Shown here piece after piece: positions 36,790-45,772 of a stretch of DNA of 64,000 nt (position 1 is the first letter of the stretch; each line of letters begins with the position of its first letter). The stretch is from Geobacillus genomosp. 3 (GTDB lineage: Bacteria > Bacillota > Bacilli > Bacillales > Anoxybacillaceae). Location of the stretch: positions 1,922,001 to 1,986,000 of the forward strand of contig NC_022080.4 in NCBI RefSeq assembly GCF_000445995.2, written 5' to 3'. The notes beneath the pieces were generated by a model. It ran no database searches and was not told the origin of the DNA. It saw nothing but the letters and a program-made list of their open reading frames with translations. The position numbers and the translations under genes are program-made.

Positions 36790-37756
36790 CCCCTTCACCC
36801 TTTCCGTTTGCCACAGTCATCCCTGCGTGCGCCCGCTTTCTCCTGCTGTCTTCCTTGCGTTTTTTCTCTTTTTGTTGCCGAACTATTTGCGGAACGACGA
36901 GCGCCAACATGACAATGGCTGCCGTAATGAGCTTCACATCCCCCGTTTCAAGAAATTGGATGCGCAAGGCGAGGCTCACGACAATGCGGTATATGATCGC
37001 CCCGCCGATCACAGCCAGCGTAGCCCGCGCGATCGTTTTTGTTCCAAATACCGCCTCGCCGATAATGACGGACGCCAAGCCGATAATGATCATGCCAATC
37101 CCCATCCCGACATCGGCAAATGCACCGTATTGGGCCACAAGCGCCCCCGAGAACGCGACCATGGCATTGGAAAGGCCCAGCCCAAGGATGATGAGCAAGT
37201 TGGTGTTCGCCGACAAGCTGCGAATCATGCGCGGATTGTCACCCGTCGCCCGAATCGCAAGCCCCACTTCCGTCTGCAAAAACCAATCCGTAAACCATTT
37301 AAATAAAAGAGCAAGCAGCGTCATGGACAGGATCGTCCCCCACGTTTTCGCGGCGGCGGCGTCAAGCCCGAGCGTTGCCGCCCATTCCTGAATGGCGGTA
37401 AAAATCGTCTTTTCATTCAAAAGCGGCACATTTGAACGCCCCATGATGCGGAGGTTGATCGAGTACAAGGCAATCATCATTAAAATGCCGGACAAAAGCG
37501 AGTTGATTTTCCCTGCCGTATGAAGAAGCCCGGTCATACAACCGGCAGCGAATCCGACGACAAGCGCCAGACATGTCGCGGCAAACGGATTGGCGCCATT
37601 GACGATCAACGTCGCCGCCACCGCGGCCCCGGTCACAAAGCTGCCGTCCACCGTTAAATCCGGAAAATCCAAAATGCGAAACGACAAATAGACGCCTAAC
37701 GCCATAATGGCATAAATGATCCCTGATTCGACTGCACCTGTGATGGCTGTCACCAA
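36764..37756 (-). CDS. ABC transporter permease, TrpY-like
   Basis: A 330-residue BPD_transp_2-type permease with eight to nine hydrophobic segments. It has LSFRILDFPDLTVDGSF near 25, GLAIRATGDNPRMIRSL near 170, and GASVIIGEAVFG-like GLASVIIGEAVFGT near 225. It ends in a long Lys/Arg-rich cytoplasmic tail. It starts with TTG (or GTG 37753) 14 bases below the binding protein pseudogene. Likely aromatic amino acid uptake, by family. Confidence 0.85.
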   Translation of the reverse strand: MVTAITGAVESGIIYAIMALGVYLSFRILDFPDLTVDGSFVTGAAVAATLIVNGANPFAATCLALVVGFAAGCMTGLLHTAGKINSLLSGILMMIALYSINLRIMGRSNVPLLNEKTIFTAIQEWAATLGLDAAAAKTWGTILSMTLLALLFKWFTDWFLQTEVGLAIRATGDNPRMIRSLSANTNLLIILGLGLSNAMVAFSGALVAQYGAFADVGMGIGMIIIGLASVIIGEAVFGTKTIARATLAVIGGAIIYRIVVSLALRIQFLETGDVKLITAAIVMLALVVPQIVRQQKEKKRKEDSRRKRAHAGMTVANGKGEGDVAVKSDL

Positions 37757-37770
37757 CAGCGGTCACCCTT

Positions 37771-38070
37771 TCATTCCATATATTCGGCCATTTGGTCCCA
37801 TTCCGGCTTCACTTTAATCCCTTGTTTTTCCGCCGCCTGTTTATTGATCACCAATTTTACGTTTTTTGGATATTCCGGTTTGATCTCCGACGGTTTGGCT
37901 TCTCCTTTTAAAATGGCGACCGCCATTTGCTCGGCTTAATACCCGATGTCATAGTAATCAAACCCATACGCCGCAAAACAACCTCGTTCTAATAAATCCA
38001 ACTCCCCCGTTTGGGCAATTGTTTTTTCAAAATCGAAAGATAAGGTTTTATATTCAATATTTTCAGACAT
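37771..38070 (-). pseudogene. ABC substrate-binding protein remnant (TrpX-like), 5' deleted and with an in-frame stop
   Basis: Minus-strand reading gives the C-terminal family block FAAYGFDYYDIGY, then a TAA at 37936-37938, then AEQMAVAILKGEAKPSEIKPEYP and LVINKQAAEKQGIKV to the stop at 37771. A normal protein is about 330 residues; the signal peptide and N-terminal two thirds are gone, and the first 30 codons from ATG 38070 do not look like this family. The permease and ATPase below are intact, so transport may depend on another binding protein or be lost. Confidence 0.85.
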
Positions 38071-38093
38071 ACAATTCCATATGAAATCCCGCT

Positions 38094-39236
38094 TTACCGT
38101 CGAATCTCCCACTTCGGCCGCTTTTGGTGCGTGAAGAAATGGTTGCGGCGTTTGCGTTTCTCAAGCCGCTCTTCGCAAAATTGGTCAGCTGCCTCGACCG
38201 TCGTCGTTCCTTCCGATTCGGCCCGCGCATAAATGGCGAGCAGCGTGTCGTAAATCGCTTTCGTTTTCGCCAACACCCGCTCTTTGTTCGCCCCGTACAG
38301 TTCATCGGCCACTTGGATGAGACCGCCGGCGTTGACGATATAATCGGGGGCGTATACGATGCCTTTTTCTTTCAACATTCGGGCGTGGCGTTTGTCAGCC
38401 AGCTGATTGTTCGCCGAACCGACAACCGCTTTCACCTGCAGGGCGGCGACTGTGTCATCGTTAATAATGCCGCCGAAGGCGCACGGGATGAACACATCGG
38501 CTTTCGCGCGGTAAATGTCGGTTCCATCCACCGGTTTGACGGACGCCCCGATTCGTCTGCCGTACGACACGACTTCTTTCACCGCCGCTTCGTTCAAATC
38601 GCATACGTACAGATCCGCCCCTTCTTCAAGCAAGCGAAGCGCCACTTTTTTTCCGACTTTTCCAAGCCCTTGGACCGCATACGTTTTGCCATGCAAGTGC
38701 CGGCTGCCAAACACCACTTCGTTTGTCGCCCGAATGCCGTACACGACGCCCTCAGCGGTTGGCACCGATGAGTCGCCGCTTCCGCCATACGCTTCCGGGA
38801 CACCGACGATGCAATTTGTCTCTTTCAGCGCGTGCACGAAATCGTCCGGTGTCGTCCCCATATCCGTTCCCGTGTAAAACCGGCCGCTTAATGACTCGAC
38901 AAACTGACCGAAGGCGCGAAACAATTCCGGCGATTTGTCTTTGCGCGGGTCGCCGATGATCACCGCTTTTCCGCCGCCAAAATCAACATCAGCGGCTAAG
39001 CATTTATACGTCATCCCTTTCGACAGCCGCAGCGCATCGGCCAGCGCCTCTTCCGTCGTCGCATACGGGTGCATCCGGCAACCGCCGAGCGCCGGTCCAA
39101 GCACCGTGCTATGAATGGCAATAATCGCTTTCAGTCCTGCGGTTTCATCATGGCAAAACACGACTTGTTCGTGTTCCCGCATTTGCCAAAACATATCGAA
39201 GCTTTGTGACATGTTTGGCGATACCATAACATTCAT
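38094..39236 (-). CDS. pdh: Phenylalanine dehydrogenase
   Basis: A 380-residue Glu/Leu/Phe/Val dehydrogenase. Catalytic Lys78 (MTYKC) and Lys90 (DFGGGKAVI) are present, and the NAD fold has [10 protein letters not shown] near 206. [16 protein letters not shown] and [11 protein letters not shown] match phenylalanine dehydrogenases, whereas leucine dehydrogenases have an Ala-Glu-Asp at the first motif. The C terminus RPKWEIRR also matches the Bacillus enzyme. It deaminates L-phenylalanine to phenylpyruvate with NAD+. Immediately upstream is a perfect cre palindrome. It precedes the transporter and E1 genes on the same strand. Confidence 0.88.
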   Translation of the reverse strand: MNVMVSPNMSQSFDMFWQMREHEQVVFCHDETAGLKAIIAIHSTVLGPALGGCRMHPYATTEEALADALRLSKGMTYKCLAADVDFGGGKAVIIGDPRKDKSPELFRAFGQFVESLSGRFYTGTDMGTTPDDFVHALKETNCIVGVPEAYGGSGDSSVPTAEGVVYGIRATNEVVFGSRHLHGKTYAVQGLGKVGKKVALRLLEEGADLYVCDLNEAAVKEVVSYGRRIGASVKPVDGTDIYRAKADVFIPCAFGGIINDDTVAALQVKAVVGSANNQLADKRHARMLKEKGIVYAPDYIVNAGGLIQVADELYGANKERVLAKTKAIYDTLLAIYARAESEGTTTVEAADQFCEERLEKRKRRNHFFTHQKRPKWEIRR

Positions 39237-39262
39237 CGCTTCCCCTCTCCTTTGCTTTACCG

Positions 39263-39280
39263 CTTGAAAGCGCTTTCAAG
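39263..39280. promoter_or_regulatory. cre site (CcpA operator) of the phenylalanine dehydrogenase gene
   Basis: CTTGAAAGCGCTTTCAAG is an 18-base perfect palindrome that fits the consensus TGWAANCGNTNWCA, 27 bases before the start codon and within the untranslated leader. It predicts glucose repression of the module. Confidence 0.85.
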
Positions 39281-39343
39281 TTAATGCAACAAAAAATATT
39301 TTTGTATTATAATAATTTTTACTATTCTTATGGTAACGATAAT

Positions 39344-39360
39344 GGTTAACAATGTCAACC
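39344..39360. promoter_or_regulatory. Candidate operator/promoter region of pdh
   Basis: GGTTAAC-AAT-GTCAACC is an inverted repeat with one mismatch. It contains a minus-strand TTGACA that could be the -35 box. Confidence 0.4.
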
Positions 39361-39388
39361 GTTGCGAAACCGTTTTTTGTCACCAAAA

Positions 39389-39414
39389 AAAGACGCCATT
39401 TGACAGGCGTCTTT
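39389..39414. terminator. Bidirectional terminator of the nitronate monooxygenase-like gene
   Basis: AAAGACGCC pairs with GGCGTCTTT across an 8-base loop, flanked by A and T runs. Confidence 0.85.
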
Positions 39415-39420
39415 CGTACC

Positions 39421-40371
39421 TTAGCGAAACTGTTCCGATAATGATTGCCACTGCGTTTTCGCTTCCATCATCATTTGTTCAAAGAGCTCAGCCACCGTTG
39501 GCACATCATCGATGAGACCGGCGATTTGCCCGGCGTTGATAAATCCTTCATGGAAATCACCGAGAAGGGCGCCGCGGCGATGACGGTCTTCCGACGTATA
39601 GGCTTGGAACTGCTCAAGCGGCATGCCTTGCTGTTCGTATTCGAGCAGCTTTTCGGTGTATGGTATGCGTACAACGCGGCGAATGCGTCCGACCGAGCGG
39701 CCGACAATGATCGTTTCATTTTCTTTCGCCTCAACAAGCCGCTGTTTATATGCTTCATGGAACGGCGCTTCCTTCGTGGCTACAAGCCTTGTGCCAAGCT
39801 GCACCCCTTGGGCGCCGAGCGCGAATGCGGCGAGCAGCCCGCGTCCATCGCCGATGCCGCCCGCAGCAACGACCGGAATGCGGACGGCGCTGGCGACCTG
39901 CGGAATGAGCGTCATGGTGGTCAACTCAAGCGGCGAGTTGATCCCTGCTGCTTCGTATCCTTCGGCGACGACGAGATCCGCCCCGGCTGCTTCCGCTTTT
40001 TTAGCCTGACTGGCGGATGCGACGACAACGATCACCTTGATGCCATGCTCGGCAAAGCGCGGAATCCACGGCGCCGGATTGCCAGCGGAAAGGGAAACGA
40101 CCGGCACGTGATGTTGGATGACAAGTTCGGCCACTTCCGTGGTGTGCGGCGTCACCTGCAGCGGAATATTCACCGCAAACGGCCGGTCGGTACGCCGCTT
40201 CGTTTCGACGATCAACGCCTCAACCTCATCAGGCGGCATCGTCCCGGCGCCGATCGTTCCGAGCCCTCCCGCTTCCGATACGGCGCTTGCCAGCTCGGCG
40301 TTGCTGATGTTCCCCATCCCCCCTTGAATGATCGGATAGCGAAGGTCGAGCAAACGACAAACATCATTCAT
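39421..40371 (-). CDS. NPD-type flavin oxidoreductase (nitronate monooxygenase-like)
   Basis: A 316-residue FMN TIM-barrel. N-terminal YPIIQGGMGN near residue 11, GAGTMPPDEVEALI, central VVAEGYEAAGI near 135, and FMN-phosphate loops VAAGGIGDGRG and FALGAQGVQLGT near 175-195. Family members oxidise nitronates or act as enoyl reductases (FabK-like). ATG 40371 is preferred to the long 5' extension because of GGGGTG upstream. A single gene with its own terminator. Confidence 0.85.
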   Translation of the reverse strand: MNDVCRLLDLRYPIIQGGMGNISNAELASAVSEAGGLGTIGAGTMPPDEVEALIVETKRRTDRPFAVNIPLQVTPHTTEVAELVIQHHVPVVSLSAGNPAPWIPRFAEHGIKVIVVVASASQAKKAEAAGADLVVAEGYEAAGINSPLELTTMTLIPQVASAVRIPVVAAGGIGDGRGLLAAFALGAQGVQLGTRLVATKEAPFHEAYKQRLVEAKENETIIVGRSVGRIRRVVRIPYTEKLLEYEQQGMPLEQFQAYTSEDRHRRGALLGDFHEGFINAGQIAGLIDDVPTVAELFEQMMMEAKTQWQSLSEQFR

Positions 40372-40750
40372 TAGATTCACACCCCGTAAAAAATACGTTA
40401 TACCCGAATTATACCGCATTTTTCTGGAAACGAGAATAATCGATAATAGGAAATTTTCAAAAAAGAAATATCCCTCTTCTTTCCACGATAACACGGCACT
40501 TTCAGACCGACGGCCTCATAAAACATCGCCCCGAACACGTCGTGTCGAATTAAGAAATCTTCCCTAATCCGCTCTTTCCCTGGAGCCCAAAACATCCATC
40601 GAGCGAAAATCGTTATGTTCCGTCCGCTTTTTTGCTGTTCATTCAGTAAACAAATGAGCAGCGGCCCGACGCGTGGGCACCCCGGCGATTCTCATTTACG
40701 AATTACTTCCCCCTTGCCACAGTCTGCATGAAACGTTCTGAAACACCAAT
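40372..40750. other. Gene-free interval
   Basis: No frame with a plausible start or family signature was found. The first 30 bases hold the leader of the flavin oxidoreductase gene. Confidence 0.5.
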
Positions 40751-40785
40751 CGGGATGCACAGCCATCGTTACGCCGTGCATCCCG
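40751..40785 (-). terminator. Hairpin after paaX
   Basis: CGGGATGCAC pairs perfectly with GTGCATCCCG across 15 bases, starting 3 bases below the paaX stop. No T-tract follows. Confidence 0.5.
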
Positions 40786-40787
40786 AT

Positions 40788-41642
40788 TCATTCCACAGGC
40801 ATTTCTTCTTCCTTTTTCTCGAGTTCGACCCCTTCTTGGAATACCTCTTCGAAGAAACGGCTGGCCGGTGCGGCAAGTTGTTGATAGTAGTCCTTAAACA
40901 ACGCGGCGGCATGGCTTCCCATCCACTCATTCGGCAGCAGCTCTTCCGGCAGGCCAGGGTCGATGAACAAAAACTTCCGGTACTCATGGACGAGCTTCGT
41001 CCGCTCGACAAAGCATTCCGCATCCGACATTTCGCCGCGCTCGATTTTATGCTTGTCAATGACATATTTTTGGCTGTAGATGGCAATGAACTGTTCGTAT
41101 TTTTGGTTGATCTCGTCCAAGTTCCAGCACGTTTCCACAAGCCGTTTGTCCGTATGCGGACCGTCATATTCGGCCAGAAAAAAGTCGACGTACGGGCGGA
41201 TCTCATATTTGTCGATCAAGTCATACACTTGCTGCTCCAAATTATTCGGTGAAATCCAGCAACTGTTGGAAATTGTCCCGAATCCGCTCCATACGAGTTC
41301 CTTCCTCAGCTCATCGCGCAAATGCCGCTTCTCCTCAGGAATCGTATAAATAAGAATGCGCCATTTCCCATCCCAATGCCCAGGACGCGTTTTGTAGATG
41401 CGCTGTGCAGCTTCCTCCATCCGCTTGACGCCGCGTGCCGTAAGGGAATAATAGCTTTTATTGCCCCGTTTTTCCGCCTGGATCCAACCTTGTTTGCTCA
41501 TGCGCGACACTGCCGCCCGCACCGCTTGGTCGTTATGGCCGAACTCGCGAAGAAGGCGAATTAAACTGCCGATCCAAATTTCACCGCCATAACGACGGAT
41601 GTAGTCGCCGTAAAGCGTAAAAATCAGTGAGCGCGTATTCAT
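40788..41642 (-). CDS. paaX: PaaX family repressor of phenylacetate catabolism
   Basis: A 284-residue PaaX. Winged-helix SLIRLLREFGHNDQAVRAAVSRM (26-48), HWDGKWRILIYTIPEEKRHLRDELRKEL near 95, and CFVERTKLVHEYRKFLFIDPGLPEELLP near 215. It represses paa genes until phenylacetyl-CoA binds. It closes the paa gene run and is separated from the thiolase by 243 bases with two hairpins. Probable targets are the palindromes at 50488 and 51938. Confidence 0.92.
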   Translation of the reverse strand: MNTRSLIFTLYGDYIRRYGGEIWIGSLIRLLREFGHNDQAVRAAVSRMSKQGWIQAEKRGNKSYYSLTARGVKRMEEAAQRIYKTRPGHWDGKWRILIYTIPEEKRHLRDELRKELVWSGFGTISNSCWISPNNLEQQVYDLIDKYEIRPYVDFFLAEYDGPHTDKRLVETCWNLDEINQKYEQFIAIYSQKYVIDKHKIERGEMSDAECFVERTKLVHEYRKFLFIDPGLPEELLPNEWMGSHAAALFKDYYQQLAAPASRFFEEVFQEGVELEKKEEEMPVE

Positions 41643-41746
41643 TTGAATAAACTCCCTTTATTCTGTTCTCGAAATATAATCGTAGCAAACTTTGATTACA
41701 CCGACAAGACGAACGGAAAAATCCGCGGAATAAAAAAGTGCCGCAC

Positions 41747-41772
41747 CGCCGGAAAGCAGCCAGCTTCCGGCG
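41747..41772 (-). terminator. Candidate terminator of the paa operon after thiolase
   Basis: CGCCGGAA/TTCCGGCG stem with a T6 run nine bases further on the minus strand. Confidence 0.5.
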
Positions 41773-41794
41773 ATGGGCAAACATGTTAAAACTA

Positions 41795-41824
41795 CTTTCG
41801 GTGCATAGAAGGTTACACCGAAAG
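41795..41824. other. Second hairpin between thiolase and paaX
   Basis: CTTTCGGTG pairs with CACCGAAAG across 12 bases. Its role is not clear. Confidence 0.4.
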
Positions 41825-41885
41825 CCGCATCATTGACCATCCTCTAAACAAAACAACCACTCCGCCGGACTGTGGCAGGACGCTC

Positions 41886-43097
41886 CTACCGTTCGTCTGC
41901 GTGCTTCACGATCGTCGCGATCCCTTGGCCGACGCCGATGCACATCGTCGCCAATCCATAGGTGACGCCGCGTTTTCGCATTTCGTAAATCAATGTCGTT
42001 AAAATGCGTGCGCCGCTCGCGCCGAGCGGATGGCCAAGGGCGATCGCCCCGCCATTGACGTTTACTTTCGCCCGGTCGAGCTCCAGCTGGCGAATGCACT
42101 CCAGCGATTGCGAGGCGAACGCTTCGTTCAGCTCGACAAGCCCCACATCGTCAAGCGACAACCCGGCGCGGCCCAGCGCCTTGCGTGTTGCGAAAATAGG
42201 ACCAAGGCCCATCACGGCCGGTTCGACGCCGGCGACCGCTGAAGTGACATAGGTGGCCAACGGCTTGAGCCCGAGTTCTTTTGCCTTTTCGGCGCTCATT
42301 AACAAAAGCGCTGCCGCCCCGTCGTTAACGCCGGACGAGTTGCCAGCTGTCACCGTACCGTTTTCAAACAACGGCGGCAGCTTGGCCAACTTCTCTAACG
42401 TCGTATCCGGACGGGGATGCTCGTCTTTGTCGACCACAATGCGGTTGCCTTTCCGATCGTAATACACAACCGGCACCAGTTCATCAGCGAATCGGTTCGA
42501 TTCCATCGCCTGTTTCGCTCTCATTTGGCTTTCATAAGCAAACTCATCTTGCGCCTCGCGCGTAATGCCGAACCGCTTCGCCACGTTTTCTGCCGTTTGT
42601 GGCATACTGTCGGTGCCATACATTTCGTGCATTTTCGGATTAATAAAGCGCCAGCCGATCGTTGTATCGTACATCTCGATGTTGCCGCGCGGAAAATCAC
42701 TCGCTGGCTTCGGCATGACAAACGGCGCACGTGTCATGCTTTCCACGCCACCGGCAATCATGATATCCGCCTCATTCGCCAAAATCGCCCGCGCCGCATA
42801 ATTGACAGCATCAAGGCCAGAACCGCACAACCGGTTGACCGTCACCCCTGCGATCTCAATCGGCAGCCCTGCCAACAACGCCGCCATGCGGGCAACGTTG
42901 CGGTTGTCTTCGCCGGCTTGATTGGCATTGCCAAGAACGACATCATCAATTTGTTCGACCGGCAAACCCGGATTTCGCTCGATGAGCGCCCGGATGACCA
43001 TAGCAGCTAAATCATCCGGTCTGACGTCTTTTAATACGCCTTTGTAGCGGCCAATTGGCGTGCGCACCGCATCAACGATGACCACTTCTCTCGCCAT
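41886..43097 (-). CDS. paaJ: Thiolase, 3-oxoadipyl-CoA / 3-oxo-5,6-didehydrosuberyl-CoA type
   Basis: A 403-residue acetyl-CoA acyltransferase. The acylated Cys is in [13 protein letters not shown] near 90, the His in [18 protein letters not shown] near 355, and the second Cys in [11 protein letters not shown] near 385. In the paa pathway it carries out the two thiolytic steps that end in succinyl-CoA and acetyl-CoA. It follows the paaH-like gene by 38 bases and ends the catabolic operon. Confidence 0.88.
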   Translation of the reverse strand: MAREVVIVDAVRTPIGRYKGVLKDVRPDDLAAMVIRALIERNPGLPVEQIDDVVLGNANQAGEDNRNVARMAALLAGLPIEIAGVTVNRLCGSGLDAVNYAARAILANEADIMIAGGVESMTRAPFVMPKPASDFPRGNIEMYDTTIGWRFINPKMHEMYGTDSMPQTAENVAKRFGITREAQDEFAYESQMRAKQAMESNRFADELVPVVYYDRKGNRIVVDKDEHPRPDTTLEKLAKLPPLFENGTVTAGNSSGVNDGAAALLLMSAEKAKELGLKPLATYVTSAVAGVEPAVMGLGPIFATRKALGRAGLSLDDVGLVELNEAFASQSLECIRQLELDRAKVNVNGGAIALGHPLGASGARILTTLIYEMRKRGVTYGLATMCIGVGQGIATIVKHADER

Positions 43098-43135
43098 CTT
43101 TTTCCTCCCCCTTGCTAAACCGAACCGTCAGTCCA

Positions 43136-43999
43136 TCAGTTGTTCTCACGATTCGTGTAGTCGTAAACACCACGTCCCGTTTTGCGGCCGAGCCGCCCGG
43201 CTTTAACATATTGCTCCAACAATGGTGCTGGACGATATTTTTCCCCCAGCTTTTCATGCAAATATTTCAAGTTGTTCAACCTTGCATCAAGCCCAACTAA
43301 ATCCGCGAGTTCAAACGGCCCCATCGGGAAGTTGAGACCGAGTTTAATCGCCTTGTCAATCTCTTCCGGCGTTCCCACGCCTTCTTGCAACATGTAAAAC
43401 GCCTCATTTCCGACAAGGGCGCTGATCCGGCTCGTGACAAATCCCGGAAATTCATTAACGACAACGGTTTCTTTCCCCATTCGCCCGGCGACTTCCTTCG
43501 CCACTTGCGCTGTTTCATCGCTTGTCTCTAGACCACGGATGATCTCGACCAGCTTCATTTTATGAACCGGATTGAAAAAGTGCATGGCGATAACCCGTTC
43601 TGGCCGCCCCGTGAATGATCCGATTTCCGTCGGGCTCATCGTCGATGTATTCGTCGCAAAATAGCACGACGCCGGCGCATGGGCATCAATCGTTTCAAAG
43701 ACTTGCTTTTTCAACTCAATCTTTTCCGGCACGGCCTCAATCACCAAATCAGCGTCACGCACAGCGTCAGCTAAATCAAGCGAATACGAAAGGCGCGCTT
43801 CAGCCTCTTGCCGCTCTCCCGTTGTCAGTTTCCCCCGAGCGACCGCTTGTTCAAAAATCGAGGTAATTTCGTTTCTAGCATGATCCAACTGTTCTTGCTT
43901 GATGTCAACCAATGTCGTCTGAAATCCGCCGACAGCGCCGACATAAGCGATGCCTCTCCCCATTACGCCGCTGCCGACAACAACAAGACGTTCGACCAT
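43136..43999 (-). CDS. paaH: 3-hydroxyacyl-CoA dehydrogenase
   Basis: A 287-residue NAD-dependent enzyme. Rossmann motif VVVGSGVMGRGIAYVGAVGG near 6, catalytic His in AMHFFNPVHKMKLVEII near 140, and EFPGFVTSRISALVGNEAF near 180. It oxidises 3-hydroxyadipyl-CoA. ATG 43999 has AGGAGG with 6-base spacing; the frame to 44134 is intergenic. Confidence 0.9.
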   Translation of the reverse strand: MVERLVVVGSGVMGRGIAYVGAVGGFQTTLVDIKQEQLDHARNEITSIFEQAVARGKLTTGERQEAEARLSYSLDLADAVRDADLVIEAVPEKIELKKQVFETIDAHAPASCYFATNTSTMSPTEIGSFTGRPERVIAMHFFNPVHKMKLVEIIRGLETSDETAQVAKEVAGRMGKETVVVNEFPGFVTSRISALVGNEAFYMLQEGVGTPEEIDKAIKLGLNFPMGPFELADLVGLDARLNNLKYLHEKLGEKYRPAPLLEQYVKAGRLGRKTGRGVYDYTNRENN

Positions 44000-44186
44000 T
44001 GTCTTCCTCCTCTCACATGTTGAACTATAGTGGCTGATGCATCGAGCAGGGGCTTCGTTTCGCCAAGCCGAAAATGCTGTGAAATGAATGGTCACCCCAT
44101 CGATGACGACAGGGTGCACCGCAAACCGAAACATGCCTTCTGTCGCCCGGACAAGCGGGCGGATGACTTACGCTCCCTTAGAGACA

Positions 44187-44225
44187 TGTCCGGCAACGCC
44201 ATTTTTTCAGCCATGCTGCCGGACA
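44187..44225 (-). other. Hairpin downstream of the paa aldehyde dehydrogenase gene
   Basis: TGTCCGGCA pairs with TGCCGGACA across a 21-base loop. It may shape the mRNA between ALDH and paaH; no T-tract on the minus strand. Confidence 0.4.
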
Positions 44226-44234
44226 AGCCCTCCC

Positions 44235-45752
44235 TTACACACCAAACGGATTGAGCGGACGCGGTCCGTAATATGACAGCACGCTCTTCGTTTCCGTGTA
44301 CAAATCAAGCGCCTCGACGGACAACTCGCGCCCAAATCCAGATTGTTTGTAACCGCCAAACGGCGTGCCCGGGAAGGCGGAAAACGGGCTGTTGACCATC
44401 ACAATGCCAGAGCGCAGTTGCTTCGCCACGCGAACAGCACGTCCATGATCTTTCGTCCAAATCGCGGCCGCCAGACCATAGTCGCTATCGTTCGCCAACT
44501 CAACCGCTTCTTCTTCTTCGCGGAATTTCATGACGACGACAACCGGCCCGAAAATTTCTTCTCGAACCGCTTTCATTTGATGGTTTACGTTCGTCAAAAT
44601 CGTCGGCTCATACCAGTAGCCATTTTCAAAGCCCTCGACTACCGCTTCTTTCCCACCAGCAGCGATCGTCGCCCCGTCAGCGACCGCTGACTGCACGTAT
44701 TCATCAATGACTTGGAGCTGTCCGCGGCTGATGATCGCCCCAACATGCGTACCGGCATCAAACGGATTGCCGAGTTTGAGCTGCTTTGTTTTCGCCACGA
44801 ACGATTCCATAAAGGCATCATAAATGCTTTCATGCACGTACAAGCGAGAGCGCGCCTCACACGATTGGCCGCTATTATAGAAAATGCCGAACAACGAACC
44901 GGCAACAGCAGTCTCTAAGTCAACGTCCGGAAATACAAGGCTCGGCGACTTGCCCCCCAACTCGAGCGTCACCCGTTTTAATGTTTTCGACGCCTTCTCC
45001 ATAATTTCCTTCCCGACTGGTGTCGATCCAGTGAATGCAACTTTGTCAACAAGCGGATGCTCGACCAAATAATCGCCAACTTCCGACCCGGCACCGGTCA
45101 CCACGTTGACAACCCCCTCCGGGACGCCAGCTTCATGACAAATTTCCGCCAACACAAGGCAAGTGAGCGGCGTCAACGATGCCGGCTTGATGACAACCGA
45201 GCATCCTACTGCAATAGCAGGCGCGATTTTCCAAGCTGCCATCATCATCGGATAGTTCCAAGGAATGACTTGTGCACAGACGCCAACCGGTTCTTTTTCT
45301 GTATAGTTATGAAACGCCCCTGGCATCGGATTGACCGCCCCGCGGTGGCCAATGAGCGCTCCGGCAAAAAACTCAAAATCTTCAATGGCTTGCATGACTT
45401 GTCCTTGCGCCGCTGACAGCGCTTTGCCGGTATTTAAAATCTCCAATTCAACGAGTTCATTGAAACGTTCACGCATGATCGCCGCAATTTGATACAAGAT
45501 GCGGGCTCGCTTTTGCACCGGGAAATGACGCCATTTCCCATGATCAAACGCACGCCGCGCTGCCTGCACCGCCCGTTCGGCATCCTCGCGCGTCCCCTTC
45601 GCAACGCGGGCAACCGGTTCGCCCGTGGCCGGATTGATCACCTCAAACGTTTCTCCTGAAGCGCTTTCCACCCGCTCGCCGTTAATAATCAAATGATAGA
45701 AATCACGTTTTGTCGGCATGGATTCCATTTTCTTTTGTTTGACAGTTGCCAT
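44235..45752 (-). CDS. Aldehyde dehydrogenase of the phenylacetate cluster (PaaZ-ALDH replacement)
   Basis: A 505-residue ALDH. It has TLELGGKSPSLVF near 275 with the general-base Glu, nucleophile Cys in NSGQSCEARSRLYV near 309, and EEIFGPVVVVMKF. The pathway needs a dehydrogenase for 3-oxo-5,6-didehydrosuberyl-CoA semialdehyde, a job of the PaaZ N-terminal domain in proteobacteria; no PaaZ exists here, so this stand-alone ALDH is the obvious substitute. It is clearly related to the ALDH at 19643. ATG 45752 follows GGGGGAAAG. Confidence 0.88.
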   Translation of the reverse strand: MATVKQKKMESMPTKRDFYHLIINGERVESASGETFEVINPATGEPVARVAKGTREDAERAVQAARRAFDHGKWRHFPVQKRARILYQIAAIMRERFNELVELEILNTGKALSAAQGQVMQAIEDFEFFAGALIGHRGAVNPMPGAFHNYTEKEPVGVCAQVIPWNYPMMMAAWKIAPAIAVGCSVVIKPASLTPLTCLVLAEICHEAGVPEGVVNVVTGAGSEVGDYLVEHPLVDKVAFTGSTPVGKEIMEKASKTLKRVTLELGGKSPSLVFPDVDLETAVAGSLFGIFYNSGQSCEARSRLYVHESIYDAFMESFVAKTKQLKLGNPFDAGTHVGAIISRGQLQVIDEYVQSAVADGATIAAGGKEAVVEGFENGYWYEPTILTNVNHQMKAVREEIFGPVVVVMKFREEEEAVELANDSDYGLAAAIWTKDHGRAVRVAKQLRSGIVMVNSPFSAFPGTPFGGYKQSGFGRELSVEALDLYTETKSVLSYYGPRPLNPFGV

Positions 45753-45772
45753 GGTCTCTTTCCCCCTTGTGC

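Noticed and set aside
38094..39236. Calling the amino acid dehydrogenase a leucine dehydrogenase
   Set aside because: [15 protein letters not shown] and the C-terminal RPKW match phenylalanine dehydrogenases; leucine dehydrogenases differ at these blocks.
39445..40374. 309-codon plus-strand frame
   Set aside because: Antisense shadow of the flavin oxidoreductase gene; His/Arg-rich composition and no ribosome binding site.
41795..41824. Hairpin before paaX as its operator
   Set aside because: Does not resemble the AACGTTTA palindrome at paaA/paaK and is about 150 bases from the paaX start; left as an unassigned hairpin.
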